DNA from: Litchfieldia alkalitelluris
Lineage (GTDB): Bacteria; Bacillota; Bacilli; Bacillales; Salisediminibacteriaceae
DNA: 64,000 nucleotides
Reading direction: 5' to 3'
NCBI RefSeq assembly: GCF_002153425.1
Contig: NZ_KZ119600.1
Location: forward strand, 3,745,743 to 3,809,742
In this document: one piece after another, positions 61,874 to 64,000 of the stretch
Layout: each line of letters begins with the position of its first letter
Position numbering within the stretch: position 1 is the first letter of the stretch
Position numbers and translations under genes: made by a program
The notes under the pieces: generated by a model
The model's input: the letters and a program-made list of their open reading frames with translations, nothing else
What the model was told of the DNA's origin: nothing
The model's database searches: none

Positions 61874-63370
61874 TCAAAGCTCCCCCAACTCCATTTTTGC
61901 CAATAAAGGGGTTGATGCTGGTAGTTTAGGGTCTGCTGCGACCTTCTCACTTATAGCCGTTGCCGCTTGCTGCACCTCCCTAATCACTTGCTTTTCATCT
62001 ACCGTTACCATTTGTCGGTCCTTCATGATAAACTTCCCGTCCACCATCACCGATTCCACTTCATTCCCTCTTGCGGAGTAGACAAGGTTCGGAACGATGT
62101 TTCGCACCGGCTTCGTAATCACCGGAGACATGCTTGGTTCCTCTAGATTGATGAACAGCAAATCTGCTTTTTTCCCAACACGAATCGATCCTACTTCATG
62201 CTCAAGTCCCACAGCCTTCGCCGCATCAATGGTTGCAAGGCGTAATGCTTGATCTGCTGGAAAAACAGAAGGGTCCTTTCGCTTTACTTTGTTTAATATG
62301 GCAACGAATTTCATTTCATTGAACATGTTATTGCAGTTGTTGCCCGGCGCCTGGTCTGATCCTAACGCTGCCGTTCCTCCCGCTTCTATAAATTCCAAGA
62401 TCGGCGGAACAATCCCATCGATGATCCCAATGCTCCCAGAACAATTAATCATGGCCGCTCCACTCCTTGCCACTTGCTCCGTTTCCTCCTTGGTTGCTTC
62501 AGTAAGGTGCACTGCAAGAAGTCTCTCATTCAAGTATCCAATTTCATCAAGGAATGCTATCGACCGCTTCCCATACCTTTTGAAAACTTGATCAATTTCC
62601 CTATCACCTTGGGCAACGTGCATATGTAATCTCGTATCATATTTAGTCGCAAGCTCTTTTATTTCCTGAAGAAGCTCAAGGCTCATCATATCGGGTCCAT
62701 GTGGTCCAAGCATACTTGTAATCCGTCCATTCTCTGCACCATTCCACTTTTTTAGGAGCTCAAGATTATTTTGCAGCTTTCTATTTCCTATTTCAGGGTG
62801 AAAAGGATAAAGTTCTCCCACAGGCAGGTCGCCAATATCATCTGGAATTTCATTAATTAGTTCTGCTACCCTAGCCCTCGCCCCAACAGCGACATAGTTT
62901 TGCACGAGTTGATTCATGTTACTGTCATAGTCACAGAACGTCGTTGTCCCAGCTTTAATCCCTTCAATAATATTCATCATTGAGCCCTTTTTGCTATCTT
63001 CTGGCGTGACATGCTTCATAAACGGCCATAAACCATCCTGCATCCAATTATGCATATCCTGGGCTACACCCCTAAGAATGCCAAGCCCCGTGTGAATATG
63101 AGAATCTATTAATCCTGGCATGATGAGTTTATTCGTCGCGTCGATCACTTCATCAGCTTTCGATGAATAGTCAGCTAGAATTTGTTTTGTTGGGCCCACT
63201 GCTTCAATCTTGTTCCCTTTAATGGCAACGGCCCCATCTTCAATCATTCCCACGCCTTTCCCTTCCATCGTTAAGACGTACGCGTTGATGATAATTAAGT
63301 TGGGGTTTTGATTTGGGTTTGGGTTTGGATTTGGATTTGAGTTTGGATTTTGGTTGTCGTTGGTCATCAT
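61874..63370 (-). CDS. Amidohydrolase-superfamily deaminase (Atz/Trz, MtaD-like)
   Basis: A 498-residue cytosolic metal-dependent hydrolase of the group that includes S-adenosylhomocysteine/methylthioadenosine deaminases and chlorohydrolases. Metal-binding motifs: MPGLIDSHIHTGLGILRG (about residues 90-107), HMHVAQGDREIDQV, LAVHLTEATKEE and ALGSDQAPGNNCNNMF (Asp). The composite beta-sandwich is made of the N- and C-termini (GVGMIEDGAVAIKGNKIEAV; VGKKADLLFIN). Residues 8-24 are an odd (N-P/N-S) repeat encoded by a hexanucleotide tandem repeat. GGGAG is 7 bases before the ATG. The exact substrate is not decidable by eye. Confidence 0.9.
   Translation of the reverse strand: MMTNDNQNPNSNPNPNPNPNQNPNLIIINAYVLTMEGKGVGMIEDGAVAIKGNKIEAVGPTKQILADYSSKADEVIDATNKLIMPGLIDSHIHTGLGILRGVAQDMHNWMQDGLWPFMKHVTPEDSKKGSMMNIIEGIKAGTTTFCDYDSNMNQLVQNYVAVGARARVAELINEIPDDIGDLPVGELYPFHPEIGNRKLQNNLELLKKWNGAENGRITSMLGPHGPDMMSLELLQEIKELATKYDTRLHMHVAQGDREIDQVFKRYGKRSIAFLDEIGYLNERLLAVHLTEATKEETEQVARSGAAMINCSGSIGIIDGIVPPILEFIEAGGTAALGSDQAPGNNCNNMFNEMKFVAILNKVKRKDPSVFPADQALRLATIDAAKAVGLEHEVGSIRVGKKADLLFINLEEPSMSPVITKPVRNIVPNLVYSARGNEVESVMVDGKFIMKDRQMVTVDEKQVIREVQQAATAISEKVAADPKLPASTPLLAKMELGEL
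63301..63352. repeat. Hexanucleotide repeat in the amidohydrolase N-terminus
   Basis: TTTGGG/TTTGGA units run in tandem for about eight copies, encoding Asn-Pro repeats. As a 6-bp unit, changes in copy number keep the frame. Confidence 0.85.
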
Positions 63371-63642
63371 GAGCACTCTCCCTTTTGTTAGATAAGTTGG
63401 AATCTTATGTTAATGATAACTTATTAAGGGTGGATTTTGTACGTAGAGAGCTGATTTTTGTGAGATGGAATAATGAAATTTGTGTTGATTGAGAAAAATA
63501 ATGTGTTTTTTCTGAAATAGGAATTAATATTAGTGTTGATTTAGAAAAACAAGTTGTCGGTCTCGTGAAAGGGTAATTGTTTTCGTTTTTTCACATCGAA
63601 GTCTGATTGACCCGAGCATAGAGGGAAGCAAAACTACCTGTT
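63371..63642. other. Intergenic region upstream of the amidohydrolase
   Basis: AT-rich DNA with T-rich runs; no gene, RNA or terminator that I can support. Confidence 0.5.
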
Positions 63643-64000
63643 AGTGCCCGAACCTCGTCCAGCGCGTCTGCTTCGGGCACTATTGCTTGCTCTTAGTGCC
63701 CCAAGCAACTCTGACATGAGGCCTTCGGGCACTATTGCTTTGTCTTAGTGCCCGGAGCAGCTCTGACATGAGGGCTTCGGGCACTATTGCTTGCTCTTAG
63801 TGCCCGGAGCTACTCTGACATGAGGGCTTCGGGCACTATTGCTTTGTCTTAGTGCCCGGAGCAGCTCTGTGATGAGAGCTTCGGGCACTATTGCTTGCTC
63901 TTAGTGCCCGGAGCAGCTCTGTGATGAGGCCTTCGGGCACTATTGCTTTGTCTTAGTGCCCGGAGCAGCTCTGACATGAGGCCTTCGGGCACTATTGCTT
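63643..64000. repeat. Array D: 52-bp tandem hairpin repeats (runs off the window)
   Basis: AGTGCC starts at 63643, 63695, 63747, 63799, 63851, 63903 and 63955, exactly 52 bp apart. Each unit has arms AGTGCCCGGAGC and GCTTCGGGCACT (39-base hairpin region) and a 13-base spacer (ATTGCTTGCTCTT or ATTGCTTTGTCTT, which alternate in most adjacent units, hinting at a 104-bp double unit). Unrelated in sequence to arrays A-C. Its right end is not visible. Confidence 0.95.

Overview
The window comes from a low-GC Gram-positive bacterium of the Bacillaceae. The left third has the Bacillus degSU-comF-late-flagellar gene order (yvyE, degS, degU, degV, comFA, comFC, yvyF, flgM, flgN, flgK, flgL, yviE, fliW), with one complete sigma-D type promoter in front of flgM. 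Several lineage-specific intergenic elements and a TupA-like cell-wall ligase suggest one of the salt- or alkali-loving Bacillus relatives; that last point is inference. All identifications are by eye from sequence, with no database search.

Layout. 1-10335 (minus strand): the comF/flagellar genes, expanded by a 1.5 kb array of 52-bp repeats between flgK and flgL, two intergenic palindromic elements and a REP-like hairpin inside comFA. 10502-15448: degV, then about 2 kb with two nested repeat arrays, then degU and degS. 15752-25227: yvyE behind a 44-bp perfect palindrome, a PAS/kinase-like gene, three LytR-CpsA-Psr (LCP) ligases, an SH3-domain amidase and a polyprenyl-phosphate sugar transferase. 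25468-33902: two modular wall hydrolases that share peptidoglycan-binding repeats, separated by an IS110-family element and followed by an ISL3-family element. 33903-35636: a wrecked ATP-grasp gene, cut at its 5' side by the ISL3 element and split by a 451-bp IS21-like non-autonomous element.

35667-55298 is the main accessory locus, one minus-strand run of 13 original genes ending at a terminator. In transcription order: three glycosyltransferases, a Wzm/Wzt-type ABC exporter whose ATPase is a tandem duplicate, two giant double glycosyltransferases, a TupA-like ATP-grasp protein, a paralogue that lost its ATP-grasp core, and four tandem cyanophycin-synthetase-like ATP-grasp/acylphosphatase-like proteins, the last split by an in-frame stop. 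I infer a pathway that makes, decorates with amino acids or peptides, and exports a cell-surface glycopolymer, comparable in concept to teichuronopeptide. The LCP proteins and the sugar transferase nearby could start it and attach it to the wall.

55515-63370 holds a secreted LRR-CotH protein, a class B penicillin-binding lipoprotein, a coiled-coil protein, an SGNH hydrolase and an amidohydrolase. The window ends inside a fourth repeat array.

The most unusual structural signal is a set of four sequence-unrelated intergenic tandem arrays (2599-4080, 11893-12530, 12533-13151, 63643-64000). All share a 51- or 52-bp period and all have inverted-repeat arms within each unit.
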